DNA from: DAOVVL01 sp965603095
GTDB lineage: Bacteria > Pseudomonadota > Alphaproteobacteria > Rhodospirillales > Magnetovibrionaceae
NCBI GenBank assembly: GCA_965603095.1
Contig: CBFDBQ010000002.1
Location: 28,401 to 92,400, forward strand
Reading direction: 5' to 3'
DNA length: 64,000 bases
Shown: positions 9,087 through 16,912 of the stretch, piece by piece
Position numbering within the stretch: the first letter of the stretch is position 1
Layout: each line of letters begins with the position of its first letter
The notes under the pieces: model-generated
What the model was told of the DNA's origin: nothing
Database searches by the model: none
Seen by the model: only the letters and a program-made list of their open reading frames with translations
Translations under genes and position numbers: made by a program

Positions 9087-9388
9087 GGGGGGCTTCTGTT
9101 GCAAGGTGCCCCCCGAACCCCGTGGTATTAGCTGTTAAGCTGCAACCGCAAATGCTTCATTATCGTTTGCATTTGTAAAAGTAGCCCGATATCGGTGGTA
9201 CAATGCCGAACGAAAATCTTACCTTTACTACGCCCGTCGATCCTATATCGCCCCCAATAGATGCCCGGCCTGGCCTTAAGATTACAAAGCCCGGCCGGGA
9301 CTAATTGGTGGAGGCGCCGGGTACCGCCCCCGGGTCCGAAACGCTTATTCCGTAGAACGTTTATCGTCATAGTCGGTTGCCCGACACC
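9087..9388 (-). ncRNA. ssrA: tmRNA, circularly permuted two-piece form
   Basis: On the minus strand the gene order is acceptor piece, intervening loop, coding piece. The acceptor piece ends at 9306 with CGCCTCCACCA, preceded by a T-arm with stem CCGGG/CCCGG. The coding piece starts at 9255 with GGGGGCGATATAGGATCGAC; its GGGGGCG pairs with CGCCTCC to form the acceptor stem (one G-U). The tag frame at 9170-9135 reads ANDNEAFAVAA then TAA. A GC hairpin (9087-9093 with 9108-9114) probably closes the 3' end. The permuted architecture is characteristic of alphaproteobacteria. It rescues stalled ribosomes and marks products for SspB/ClpXP. The exact mature ends are estimates. Confidence 0.95.
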
Positions 9389-9391
9389 CTA

Positions 9392-9420
9392 AATATAGGC
9401 TTTGCTGTGGGGTTTTGCAA
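9392..9420 (-). promoter_or_regulatory. Sigma-70-type promoter of ssrA
   Basis: On the minus strand TTGCAA (9420-9415) and TATATT (9397-9392) are separated by exactly 17 bases, just upstream of the acceptor piece of tmRNA. The predicted transcript start is near 9385-9388. Confidence 0.65.
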
Positions 9421-9471
9421 AGGTTGGGAAAATGATGGCCAAGGACTGTAAAAACAGCCCATTCGGGGGGT

Positions 9472-9499
9472 TTGACGCATGGGTGCAAAACGCTAAAGT
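9472..9499 (+). promoter_or_regulatory. Probable thyX promoter
   Basis: TTGACG at 9472-9477, a 16-base spacer, then TAAAGT at 9494-9499. It is located about 60 bases before the thyX start and divergent from the ssrA promoter. Confidence 0.45.
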
Positions 9500-9562
9500 C
9501 ATGTTCTCGATTCTCAGCTATTTATCCATGAAAATACTTAAAAAAGGGGGGGGAGGCCAAAG

Positions 9563-10498
9563 ATGGACCTAACCGCAGAACAAAAATCGGACATTGAGGC
9601 CCTTCGTGGCCAGTCATCACAAACCCGGCGTGTCTGCGCCCCTCATTTAGAAGAAATTTTATATGAGCCGTTCCCGGTTTTAGATCATGGATTTGTCCGG
9701 GTCATAGATTACATGGGTGACGACGCTGCAGTGGTTCAGGCAGCGCGTGTTTCATATGGCAAGGGCACAAAAAAGGTCCAATCCGATGCCGGGTTGATTA
9801 ATTATCTTTTGCGCCACCGCCATACTACCCCATTTGAAATGTGTGAGATTAAATTTCATATAAAAATGCCAATTTTTGTAGCACGGCAATGGATTAGACA
9901 TCGCACCGCCAACGTTAATGAATATTCGGCGCGCTATTCCATAATGGATAAAGAATTTTATATTCCGTCTGCATCCCAGCTTGCGGCTCAGTCAGAAGTC
10001 AACCATCAGGGCCGGGGCGATGTTTTAGAAGGCGATGAAGCGGCCGAGGTTTTGGCGATTTTAAAAGAAGATGCCGAAACCTGTTACAGCCATTACGAGC
10101 ACATGATTAACGAAGGAAAAGATGGTGGCAAGATCGATGAAAGCCGCCAGGGTTTAGCCCGTGAACTTGCGCGCATGAATTTAACCATTAATACCTATAC
10201 CCAATGGTATTGGAAAATTGATTTACACAATTTCATGCACTTTCTAAGTCTGCGCGCCGACAGCCATGCCCAGTATGAAATAAGGGTCTATGCCGAGGTA
10301 ATGCTCGACATGTTAAAAAAATGGATGCCCGCAACCCATGATGCATTTACCCAGTACCGCATTGGCGGAACCCATCTTTCGGCCAAGGGAATGGATATTG
10401 TTCGCAGGTTGCTAGCAGGCGAAGAAATCACGCATGAACAAAGCGGAATGTCCATGCGCGAATACCGCGAATTGATGGCAAGTTTGGGTAAGGAATAA
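9563..10498 (+). CDS. thyX: FAD-dependent thymidylate synthase ThyX
   Basis: 311 residues. The ThyX signature RHRTANVNEYSARYS is present, together with RHRHTTPFEMCEIKFHIKMP and YTQWYWKIDLHNFMHFLSLR. The enzyme makes dTMP from dUMP with methylene-THF and FAD/NADPH, replacing ThyA. No thyA or folA is seen nearby. The ATG is preceded by a strong GGGGGAGG. A stand-alone unit with its own terminator. Confidence 0.96.
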   Translation: MDLTAEQKSDIEALRGQSSQTRRVCAPHLEEILYEPFPVLDHGFVRVIDYMGDDAAVVQAARVSYGKGTKKVQSDAGLINYLLRHRHTTPFEMCEIKFHIKMPIFVARQWIRHRTANVNEYSARYSIMDKEFYIPSASQLAAQSEVNHQGRGDVLEGDEAAEVLAILKEDAETCYSHYEHMINEGKDGGKIDESRQGLARELARMNLTINTYTQWYWKIDLHNFMHFLSLRADSHAQYEIRVYAEVMLDMLKKWMPATHDAFTQYRIGGTHLSAKGMDIVRRLLAGEEITHEQSGMSMREYRELMASLGKE

Positions 10499-10500
10499 AT

Positions 10501-10530
10501 AAAGGCGGATCTTTGTGATCCGCCTTTATT
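10501..10530 (+). terminator. thyX terminator
   Basis: GGCGGATC (10504-10511), loop TTTGT, GATCCGCC (10517-10524), with flanking AAA/TTT extending the stem and TTTATT after it. It lies directly behind the thyX stop. Confidence 0.88.
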
Positions 10531-10536
10531 ATTTGT

Positions 10537-10574
10537 AAGAGCGCCGCATTAGCGGCGGCGACCGTTTGGTCGCT
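10537..10574 (+). repeat. Double-hairpin intergenic element, copy A
   Basis: Lead AAGAGC, hairpin 1 (GCCGC, loop ATTA, GCGGC at 10543-10556), one G, hairpin 2 (GCGACC, loop GTTT, GGTCGC at 10558-10573), then T. It lies just behind the thyX terminator, in the sense orientation of thyX. It belongs to a four-member family (17285-17323, 28824-28862, and the minus-strand copy at 10584-10621). Confidence 0.75.
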
Positions 10575-10583
10575 GGGTAATTA

Positions 10584-10621
10584 AGCCCCGAATAGGGGCC
10601 GCGCCTTATGGCGCGTTCTTT
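10584..10621 (-). repeat. Double-hairpin intergenic element, copy D (divergent stems)
   Basis: Read on the minus strand from 10621: AAAGAAC, hairpin 1 (GCGCC, loop ATAA, GGCGC), one G, hairpin 2 (GCCCC, loop TATTC, GGGGC), then T. It has the same layout, lead and hairpin-1 loop as copies B and C, but both stems use different paired bases. It begins five bases after the rhlE stop, in the rhlE sense orientation, back to back with copy A. Confidence 0.6.
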
Positions 10622-10626
10622 AATTA

Positions 10627-11979
10627 CTAAGCAGCTCTTGATGAACCGCCGCCTCTGTTTCCTTTGTTTCCACTGCGGTGGTTACCCTTAGGTCCGCCAC
10701 CACGGGGGCCAAATTTATTTCCACCTTTTGATGGCTTGTTATTGCCGCCACCAAAGTTGCGCCCACCACCCTTACCGCTACGCTGCGGTTTGTTTTTCAG
10801 GGCTTTCTTGCCTGACCCGGGTGGGGCATCTGCTATTTCGGGTGAATGGTATGGATGGTCCATATCAACCTCGACAGATTGGCGGGTGATTTTTTCTATG
10901 TCGAACAAATAATCGCGTTCTTCATTATCACAGAACGATATGGCCTTGCCTTCGGTTCCGGCACGGGCCGTGCGACCAATGCGGTGAACGTATGTTTCAG
11001 GATCATTGGGAAGGTCAAAATTAATAACGTGGGTTACGCCATCAACATCAATACCGCGCGCGGCAATATCGGTTGCTACCAATATGCGTAATTTTCCTTT
11101 TTTGAAACCATCAAGCGCGCTTTGCCGTGCATTTTGGCTTTTATTGCCATGAATTACGCCACTGCGAATGCCGCCGTGTTCAAGGTGTTTTGCTACCCGG
11201 TCTGCACCGTGTTTGGTGCGGGTAAATACAAGCGCACGGGAAATGTCTTTATTTTTCAAAACTACACTTAAAAGGTCACGCTTTTTTGCTTTTTGCACGA
11301 ACAGGATTTTTTGCTCAATCCGTTCAGCCGTGGTTGATTGTGGCGCAACCTCAACCCGGACGGGGTCTTTTAACAATCCTGCCGCTAGCTTTGCGATGGC
11401 AGGCGGCATGGTGGCTGAAAATAGAATTGTGTGCCGGTCATGTCCAATCATTGCGGCTACTTTGCGAACATCGGGAATAAATCCCATGTCCAACATTCTG
11501 TCGGCTTCGTCCAAAACAAATATTTCAACTGCATCAAGACGCAATTTACGTTGTTGCAATAAATCCATTAGGCGACCCGGCGTGGCAATAACAATGTCAA
11601 CGCCAGCGGTTAATGCCTTTATTTGCGCCTTCATCGGCGCGCCACCAAATATGTTGGTAGATTTAATATTGAGGAATTTGCCGTAGGTACGCACGCTATC
11701 GCCGATTTGTACGGCAAGCTCGCGCGTTGGCGCTAGTATTAGCGCACGGGGATGGCCCGGTGCAGGTCGGCCATTAGCGGTCTCGGTCAAATTCTGAAGC
11801 ATAGGCAGAACAAAGGCGGCTGTTTTTCCGGTGCCGGTTTGCGCTACGCCAAGAAGATCGCGGGCCCCCAATAGATGGGGTATTGATTGGGCCTGGATCG
11901 GCGTAGGTGCCGCATAGCCCTCGGCGGATATAGAACGCCGCAGGGGCTCGATCAATTCGAGCCCGGAAAAATCATTCAT
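10627..11979 (-). CDS. rhlE: DEAD-box ATP-dependent RNA helicase, RhlE type
   Basis: 450 residues from the ATG at 11979 (MNDFSGLELIEPL), preferred to an upstream in-frame ATG because it lies at the usual Q-motif distance and has AGAG upstream. Motifs in order: Q motif (YAAPTPIQAQSIP), Walker A AQTGTGKT, PTRELA, TPGRLMD, VLDEADRMLD, SAT, then the helicase-C half with ATDIAARGIDV and HRIGRTARAG. The C-terminal tail (about 375-450) is Gly/Arg/Lys/Asn-rich, a common RNA-binding extension. It probably acts in ribosome assembly or RNA turnover in the cold; a cspA-like gene is next to it on the same strand. Confidence 0.92.
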   Translation of the reverse strand: MNDFSGLELIEPLRRSISAEGYAAPTPIQAQSIPHLLGARDLLGVAQTGTGKTAAFVLPMLQNLTETANGRPAPGHPRALILAPTRELAVQIGDSVRTYGKFLNIKSTNIFGGAPMKAQIKALTAGVDIVIATPGRLMDLLQQRKLRLDAVEIFVLDEADRMLDMGFIPDVRKVAAMIGHDRHTILFSATMPPAIAKLAAGLLKDPVRVEVAPQSTTAERIEQKILFVQKAKKRDLLSVVLKNKDISRALVFTRTKHGADRVAKHLEHGGIRSGVIHGNKSQNARQSALDGFKKGKLRILVATDIAARGIDVDGVTHVINFDLPNDPETYVHRIGRTARAGTEGKAISFCDNEERDYLFDIEKITRQSVEVDMDHPYHSPEIADAPPGSGKKALKNKPQRSGKGGGRNFGGGNNKPSKGGNKFGPRGGGPKGNHRSGNKGNRGGGSSRAA

Positions 11980-12055
11980 GTAATGTCTCTTTTCATGCCG
12001 CATTTCGCGGCTAAATTATCACGTAGTAATTAAAACATACGTGGCACTGCATTTG

Positions 12056-12100
12056 CAGTTAGGTAATTTGTAGTTAGATAATTTGTAGTTAGGTAAAAGG
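12056..12100. repeat. Three 15-bp tandem repeats
   Basis: Units at 12056-12070 (CAGTTAGGTAATTTG), 12071-12085 (TAGTTAGATAATTTG) and 12086-12100 (TAGTTAGGTAAAAGG). They lie between the cold-shock terminator and the rhlE start. The third unit contributes the T-run of that terminator on the minus strand, so the repeats lie in the rhlE leader region. Confidence 0.7.
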
Positions 12101-12101
12101 A

Positions 12102-12130
12102 AGCCGGGGAACGCGTAGGGAACCCCGGCT
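12102..12130 (-). terminator. Terminator of the cold-shock gene
   Basis: AGCCGGGG and CCCCGGCT form an 8-bp stem. On the minus strand it is followed by TTCCTTTT. Confidence 0.8.
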
Positions 12131-12149
12131 AACCTCTTAAAAAATAGAA

Positions 12150-12359
12150 TTAGTCGCGAAGTTTGATTTCTTCGGCGGCTTCTTTGCCGTCACGACCAGC
12201 AACCAATTCATAGGTTACTTTTTGTCCGTCTTGGAGCGATCCAATGCCGGAGCGCTCAAGTGCTGAGATATGAACGAAAGCATCTTTGCCGCCGTCTTCA
12301 GGTTCGATAAAGCCGAAGCCTTTAGTGGCGTTAAACCATTTCACGGTACCGTTAGCCAT
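12150..12359 (-). CDS. Cold-shock protein, CspA family
   Basis: 69 residues, a complete CSD. RNP1 is KGFGFIEP and RNP2 is DAFVHISAL; the chain starts MANGTVKWFNATKG. It acts as a single-stranded RNA/DNA chaperone. The long leader (about 155 bases) and strong promoter match the usual cspA-type post-transcriptional control, but whether this copy is cold-induced cannot be read from the sequence. Confidence 0.95.
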   Translation of the reverse strand: MANGTVKWFNATKGFGFIEPEDGGKDAFVHISALERSGIGSLQDGQKVTYELVAGRDGKEAAEEIKLRD

Positions 12360-12548
12360 AGTAGTAGTTCCTTTTACATTTATAAGTTACGCACATCGAC
12401 AACACGCCGATAGCGCGGTTCAAACGCTCACAATGTCAGGAAAGTAACTTGGCCGACCGCGTATTCACGGGGTTCAATCAGGGCACACACAAGACGACTG
12501 TGCAACGTAGTAACGAGGTTGATATATACCTTTATCCGTTAAAGTCAA
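12360..12548 (-). promoter_or_regulatory. Promoter and long 5' leader of the cold-shock gene
   Basis: On the minus strand TTGACT (12548-12543), a 16-base spacer, then TATATC (12526-12521). The predicted start near 12514 leaves a leader of about 155 bases ending with AAAGGA before the ATG. Long structured leaders are typical of thermoregulated csp mRNAs. From 12549 to 12800 nothing further is recognised. Confidence 0.6.
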
Positions 12549-12804
12549 GGACATAGGCCAAATCTGTCTTCACCCCACCCCTTACAATCAATTGGCAATC
12601 AACTGGCGAGAAATTAATTAGCCATGTGCATGAATGCCTTTTGAAACGTGCAGTCATTACTACAGTGAACAATCTTAGGGTGTATTTAGACGATTTTTCT
12701 AAAATACCCCCCATATGGGGGATGTCTTGTGGTTGCAACATGCTAAAAACATTGAAATTAATTATTATTTTGTAGCAAACTGTTACTATGGTAATTAATT
12801 TTAC

Positions 12805-12826
12805 AGGAACTAATTCCTATAAAATT
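12805..12826 (+). promoter_or_regulatory. Short palindrome and AT box before the FecR/TbpB-like gene
   Basis: AGGAA-CTAA-TTCCT at 12805-12818 abuts TATAAAAT at 12818-12825, 25 bases before the start codon. This may be an operator over a -10 box; no convincing -35 was found at standard spacing. Confidence 0.3.
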
Positions 12827-12850
12827 TAGCGCATAGTTTTGGAGGGGAAA

Positions 12851-14287
12851 TTGAAAATATTTAATCATTCGCTTATTGGGCATATGTCCTTGGCGGCGTC
12901 CTTGGCGGCTATTGCGTATTCACCAAATGCCCATGCGGCAGAACAAATAGGCGTATCGGCCGCGGTTCGTGGCAACGTGGAACTAATTCAACAAGGACAA
13001 ACCCCTAGAAAAGCCAGTAGCGGTATCCCGGTTTATTTTGAAGAACAAATTATCAGCGGTGTCGATTCAGGTATGCAGTTAATGCTGTTGGATAAAACCA
13101 CATTTACCGTTGGCCCTGATTCTCAAATCGTAATCGATGAAATGGTTTACGACCCCAGTGGTGATAATTCATCCCTTGCCGTTAGCGTTGCCCAAGGCGC
13201 GTTTCGCTATCTTTCCGGTGAAATTGGCAAGCGTAATCCACAAAATGTAACAATTAACACCCCAAATGGTTCCATCGGTATTCGCGGAACCAATCTTTTT
13301 GCCACACAAACAAACGGCAACTGGTTCTTTGGTCTGCTTGGCCCGGGACCGGGCAACAATAGCGGGGATAAGCCGGGTGGGTTCGTGTTCAAAAACGCTC
13401 AAGGCGAGACATCTGTTTCTCGCCCCGGTTATGGCTTTGCGGTTGAAACCGGCGGTGCACCGGGAAGCGTTGGCCCAATACCACCAGAAATATATGCAAA
13501 GTTTAACGAAGCCGTTTCCAAACAAGGCAAATCAGATGACGATAACGGCAATGGCGGCGATAATGGTGATGGCGGCAATGGCGGCGGCGGTAATGGCGAA
13601 GGCAAGCAAACGTTGGCAGGTGCCGAAGGCCAATCCGGTCAGGCTAAAGCCGTTACAAAAATTGCAGCCGCTACCCAGCGGGTAGCCCAAACGGTTCAAA
13701 GCGCTGTGGCAGAGATATCCACCGCCACCGCAACCGCTGCAATCTCTTCTTTTAAGCTATTAACCTATGCCGAGGTTCGTGGCTTTTCCGGTTCCGCCAA
13801 CTACAGCGTAACTGGCGGAAAATTGTACGCCAATCCATATAATTGTAACTGCGATACCGCCATTAATTCAGAGCAGCTGCAAGCTGAATATGCGCATTAT
13901 GTCGCTAAAAAAATTGCCAACGAAGCCTCGGTGGGAAGCTATAATTTTTCCGTGACCGCAGACTTCACCGCCCGCACCATTACCGGTGGTTGGACCAACA
14001 TTAACGTTAACGGCTCGGCATTGGGCGGCAACAGTATTGTTAGTGAAAACCTTGATCTTCTTAGTGGAAGCACCGCCAGCGCCACCTTTGATTATAGCGC
14101 TTTAAGCGGCAACTTTGACCCAACAACCATATCAAGAGCGTCAACTGCTGACTCTAACTATTATCTTGAGGGTGGGATGGTGTTCCTTGATGGTGCCGCT
14201 AAGCCGAATTTGGGCGAAGGCTTGTTTATTGCAACTGCGGGCGTTGGTGATGTTGTTGGCGGCATTGAGCTAATCAAGCCACAATAA
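12851..14287 (+). CDS. Exported FecR-domain protein with TbpB-like C-terminal domain (candidate type XI cargo)
   Basis: 478 residues from TTG at 12851, chosen because GGAGGGG lies at 12841-12847; the ORF-opening TTG at 12839 would sit upstream of it. A signal peptide ends near NAHA-AEQ (residue 29), and no lipobox Cys is visible. Residues about 30-150 form a FecR domain (VRGNVELI, TFTVGPDSQIVIDEM, TINTPNGSIGIRGTNLF). A D/N/G-rich linker lies at about 228-255 and an Ala-rich helix to about 305. The C-terminal 165 residues look like a small antiparallel barrel (SANYSVTGGKLY, YNFSVTADFTARTITGGWTNI), resembling TbpB/HphA-type SLAM substrates. It is followed 27 bases later by a SLAM-like outer-membrane gene. 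FecR is clear; the TbpB-like reading is an inference. Confidence 0.65.
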   Translation: MKIFNHSLIGHMSLAASLAAIAYSPNAHAAEQIGVSAAVRGNVELIQQGQTPRKASSGIPVYFEEQIISGVDSGMQLMLLDKTTFTVGPDSQIVIDEMVYDPSGDNSSLAVSVAQGAFRYLSGEIGKRNPQNVTINTPNGSIGIRGTNLFATQTNGNWFFGLLGPGPGNNSGDKPGGFVFKNAQGETSVSRPGYGFAVETGGAPGSVGPIPPEIYAKFNEAVSKQGKSDDDNGNGGDNGDGGNGGGGNGEGKQTLAGAEGQSGQAKAVTKIAAATQRVAQTVQSAVAEISTATATAAISSFKLLTYAEVRGFSGSANYSVTGGKLYANPYNCNCDTAINSEQLQAEYAHYVAKKIANEASVGSYNFSVTADFTARTITGGWTNINVNGSALGGNSIVSENLDLLSGSTASATFDYSALSGNFDPTTISRASTADSNYYLEGGMVFLDGAAKPNLGEGLFIATAGVGDVVGGIELIKPQ

Positions 14288-14314
14288 ATTTAAAATATTC
14301 TTGAGGAAAATAAA

Positions 14315-15709
14315 TTGAAAAAAATTATTTTAAGCACTGTTTCGCTTGCGCTTATTAGCGGCGTTGGCTTTTCTGCTCTTGCCCAAACCGATGCCGAGGT
14401 CGAACGTTCTATTGATGCCCAACGCCAGCGCCAAGAAGCAATTTCCGGCATAAGCGGGGTGGTTCCAGCAGGTCGCGAAGTTACTTATCAAGATCTTTTA
14501 AAAGACCCGGACAACATTGAATTAAATATTCTTTATGCACGCTATCAGATTTCCCAAGGCAACTTGACCGATGCCCAGTCGGCCCTTGAAAGGGTGCTGT
14601 TGTTGCATCCGGATATTTCCGTGGTACGCATGCTTTACGGCTTGGTTTTGTTTCGTCTTGATAGCCTTGCCGATGCCGAAGCTGAATTTAATAAATTGCT
14701 CGATAGTGATATTTCCAATGCTGATAAGGCATTGGTGCAGGGTTATCTTGGGCAAATTGCCGATAAACAAAAGCGCACCCACATTACCCTAACCGGTGGG
14801 TTTGGGGTTCATTATGACGATAATAAAAATTCGGCGACCACATCCGGATTACTTACCCTGATTGATACGACTTTTGATTCCGGGGTTAAGAAGAAAAGTG
14901 ATTTCGGCACCATGGTCAACGCCAGCGGTGAAGTTCGCTATGACCTAGGTTTCCAACGCCCACAGGACGCCTACGGCAAAGTTTCCGTTATGGCAGACCA
15001 AATGGGTTATCACAAAGCGCAAAACATGTTTTTAGGAAGACTTGATGTTGGCACGACCATGCAAGTTGATATTGGCAAAATCGATCTTTCGACCAACATC
15101 AGCAGTATCAATGTTGACCGTAAAGCATATATGACCACCTATGGCGCACGCGCACGCTGGGATGCAAACCCCGGCGAAACCTACACCCCCTATGTTGAAG
15201 GAACTTATCAGTACCAATTTTATAATGGCCTTCAGGGCGACACCGCCGCACCGGAAAAAACCGGCAATCGTTGGGATGGCAAGGTTGGCCTACAGACAGC
15301 ATCATTAATAGAAAACGGTATCTCCGGCGTTAGCGTTAATTATACCGTTAAGCAGGCGCGCAATACCTATAACGAATTTAAAGGTTATGGATTGGCATTT
15401 GATCATACCCAGGTGTTTGAAAAAGGGCGTTTCCTGTTGGGCCGGGTTTCATATAATCACGATGGCTACAGCGCCTCGGATCCATTTATTAGCAGCACAA
15501 CCAAACGTAGCGACAATCGTTATGGCGCGTCCATAACCGCTGGCGCACCAATAGGATCGTTTGTTGAAAGCAAAACGCTACCTGATCAACTAAACGATGT
15601 AATCATAACCGCTACGGTGGAAAGATCTGATTCCAGATCAAACATAGTTAACTATGAATACAATAACTGGCGCAGTCAGTTTATGATAAATAAAACAATT
15701 AGGTTCTAG
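14315..15709 (+). CDS. TPR plus beta-barrel outer-membrane protein, SLAM/DUF560-like
   Basis: 464 residues from TTG at 14315 after TTGAGGA. The signal peptide (ILSTVSLALISGVGFSALA) is cleaved near residue 24. Residues about 45-150 are helical TPR-like repeats (LYARYQISQGNLTDAQSALERVLLLHP, LYGLVLFRLDSLADAEAEFNKLL). From about 155 (HITLTGGFGVHYDDNKNS) to the end the chain is alternating beta strands and finishes in TIRF with a terminal Phe, the BAM recognition sign. This is the layout of SLAM/DUF560 translocators that move TbpB-like cargo across the outer membrane. Its neighbour 12851-14287 is the obvious candidate cargo. The alternative is a generic TPR porin of unknown role. Confidence 0.65.
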   Translation: MKKIILSTVSLALISGVGFSALAQTDAEVERSIDAQRQRQEAISGISGVVPAGREVTYQDLLKDPDNIELNILYARYQISQGNLTDAQSALERVLLLHPDISVVRMLYGLVLFRLDSLADAEAEFNKLLDSDISNADKALVQGYLGQIADKQKRTHITLTGGFGVHYDDNKNSATTSGLLTLIDTTFDSGVKKKSDFGTMVNASGEVRYDLGFQRPQDAYGKVSVMADQMGYHKAQNMFLGRLDVGTTMQVDIGKIDLSTNISSINVDRKAYMTTYGARARWDANPGETYTPYVEGTYQYQFYNGLQGDTAAPEKTGNRWDGKVGLQTASLIENGISGVSVNYTVKQARNTYNEFKGYGLAFDHTQVFEKGRFLLGRVSYNHDGYSASDPFISSTTKRSDNRYGASITAGAPIGSFVESKTLPDQLNDVIITATVERSDSRSNIVNYEYNNWRSQFMINKTIRF

Positions 15710-15899
15710 TTAAAAAAGGCAGGTCAATTAGACGAGCCACTAACCGTATGTGGGGAAGTTTCAACAGCCCTCTTAGAAGCTTGACGCGAACATTCGTTAA
15801 TGACCAGAAGTGGGCGTTCAGAGGTTGGCCCGCTTTGGGTTTCGCTTTCGCTAGCCATGCTTTGAGATTCTCAGGTCAAAAAACCTTGTCACTCAAAAC
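15710..15899. other. Gene-free stretch between the OM protein and the cytochrome block
   Basis: 190 bases without a convincing gene, hairpin or repeat. A 44-codon open frame on the minus strand (15858-15724) has no ribosome site and no recognisable features. The texture of the sequence changes here from AT-rich to GC-richer, so the stretch may contain the left junction of the cytochrome block. Confidence 0.4.
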
Positions 15900-16397
15900 C
15901 TAATCACCACATTGGCGTCTCAGGTTGGCCGGCAGGAACGAGATGTTTTCTTTGGTGCTACCGGTGGTATCCATGGTCGGATGACAGGCAAGACAATTGC
16001 TTGGGGACTTCACCTTTTCGTGGCCCCATACAACATCACAGCCTTTATGCTTATCGATGAAACGCGGCGCATCAATAATGCGTGTGAACTTGGCGTTGGA
16101 GCGCCACTTTTGCGAGGCACGGACGTTGCTGACATCCGATGCGTTTTTGACGTGGTATGCCAATATTTCGGGTATTATGGTCTGGTCGATGCTGGCGTCT
16201 TCGCCGAAGTGATCAGACAGGTTAGAAATAATTTTTTTCCACAACGCCTTGGGCAGTGTTTGCGGTGGGAAGGCCATGTGGCAATCACCACATTCGGTAA
16301 GCACGACCTGATTGTCGATCACCGGAAAGGTCTCGGATCGGGCGGTGGAGGCGGCGGTTAGGGCCACCAACACGGTAACGATGGTCAGGATACGCAT
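15900..16397 (-). CDS. Diheme cytochrome c (DHC family)
   Basis: 165 residues with signal peptide RILTIVTVLVALTAAST. Two heme-binding sites are visible: CGDCH near residue 36 and CLACH near residue 137. The text around the first (ECGDCHMAFPPQTLPKALWKK) and the DHFGEDASID block match the dihaem cytochrome DHC family known from Rhodobacter and Shewanella. In that setting DHC passes electrons from a membrane cytochrome b to the O2/NO-binding SHP. It follows the cytochrome b561 gene in the same direction. The SHP gene itself is not present. GC content is visibly higher than in flanking genes. Confidence 0.8.
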   Translation of the reverse strand: MRILTIVTVLVALTAASTARSETFPVIDNQVVLTECGDCHMAFPPQTLPKALWKKIISNLSDHFGEDASIDQTIIPEILAYHVKNASDVSNVRASQKWRSNAKFTRIIDAPRFIDKHKGCDVVWGHEKVKSPSNCLACHPTMDTTGSTKENISFLPANLRRQCGD

Positions 16398-16413
16398 GGG
16401 ATCACTCCTATCG

Positions 16414-16911
16414 TCAGCGGTTTTCGGAAGAGATAATTATAGACGAAAATGACTGGTTTTGCAGATATCTCTTTAGTGGCTTGATCAGGACAAACCCGAT
16501 GTGGCCGAAGATCACCACCGGGGTGAACTCGGCGATAGCCTCATGAAGGTCTTCCAGCACGGGAAATACATCGGCGATCCCGCCGGTCACCGCCGCCAAA
16601 CCGATGGTGCCGAGCAACGCCACCGCAATCCATGCCATCAGTGGATTGCGCGCCTTGCCATCAGTACGAAACTTTTCCAGCCAGGCGCGGGTGGCGGCCA
16701 TGGGATTGGGCAGAGACAGGGGCGATTTTGGGCGCGCTAACAATCCGGCCAATACCCGGACCACGACGGCCACCAATACCAGATAACCTGAGAAAAGATG
16801 CATGGCGTAGATGTCCTCGCTTACATAAGCGACCACAAACCCGCCGGAGAATGTGGCGTGCCACCCTATCAGAAACTGGGTTTGAAAACTATTGGGGATG
16901 CGCATGGTCAT
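16414..16911 (-). CDS. Cytochrome b561-type membrane protein
   Basis: 165 residues from the ATG at 16911 (MTMRIPNSFQ), two bases behind the stop of the small upstream gene. A longer frame to 16974 is open but would overlap that gene. Four hydrophobic segments with His residues suited to two b hemes: WHATFSGGF, MHLFSGYLVLVAVVV, ARNPLMAWIAVALLGTIGLAAV, and LHEAIAEFTPVVIFGHIGFVLI. It likely oxidises quinol and feeds the diheme cytochrome c encoded downstream. GC-rich codons set it apart from neighbours. Confidence 0.8.
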   Translation of the reverse strand: MTMRIPNSFQTQFLIGWHATFSGGFVVAYVSEDIYAMHLFSGYLVLVAVVVRVLAGLLARPKSPLSLPNPMAATRAWLEKFRTDGKARNPLMAWIAVALLGTIGLAAVTGGIADVFPVLEDLHEAIAEFTPVVIFGHIGFVLIKPLKRYLQNQSFSSIIISSENR

Positions 16912-16912
16912 G

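Noticed and set aside
15724..15858. 44-codon minus-strand frame between the OM protein and the cytochrome genes
   Set aside because: No ribosome site, no signal or membrane segment, no recognised motif; mentioned only as part of an unexplained stretch.
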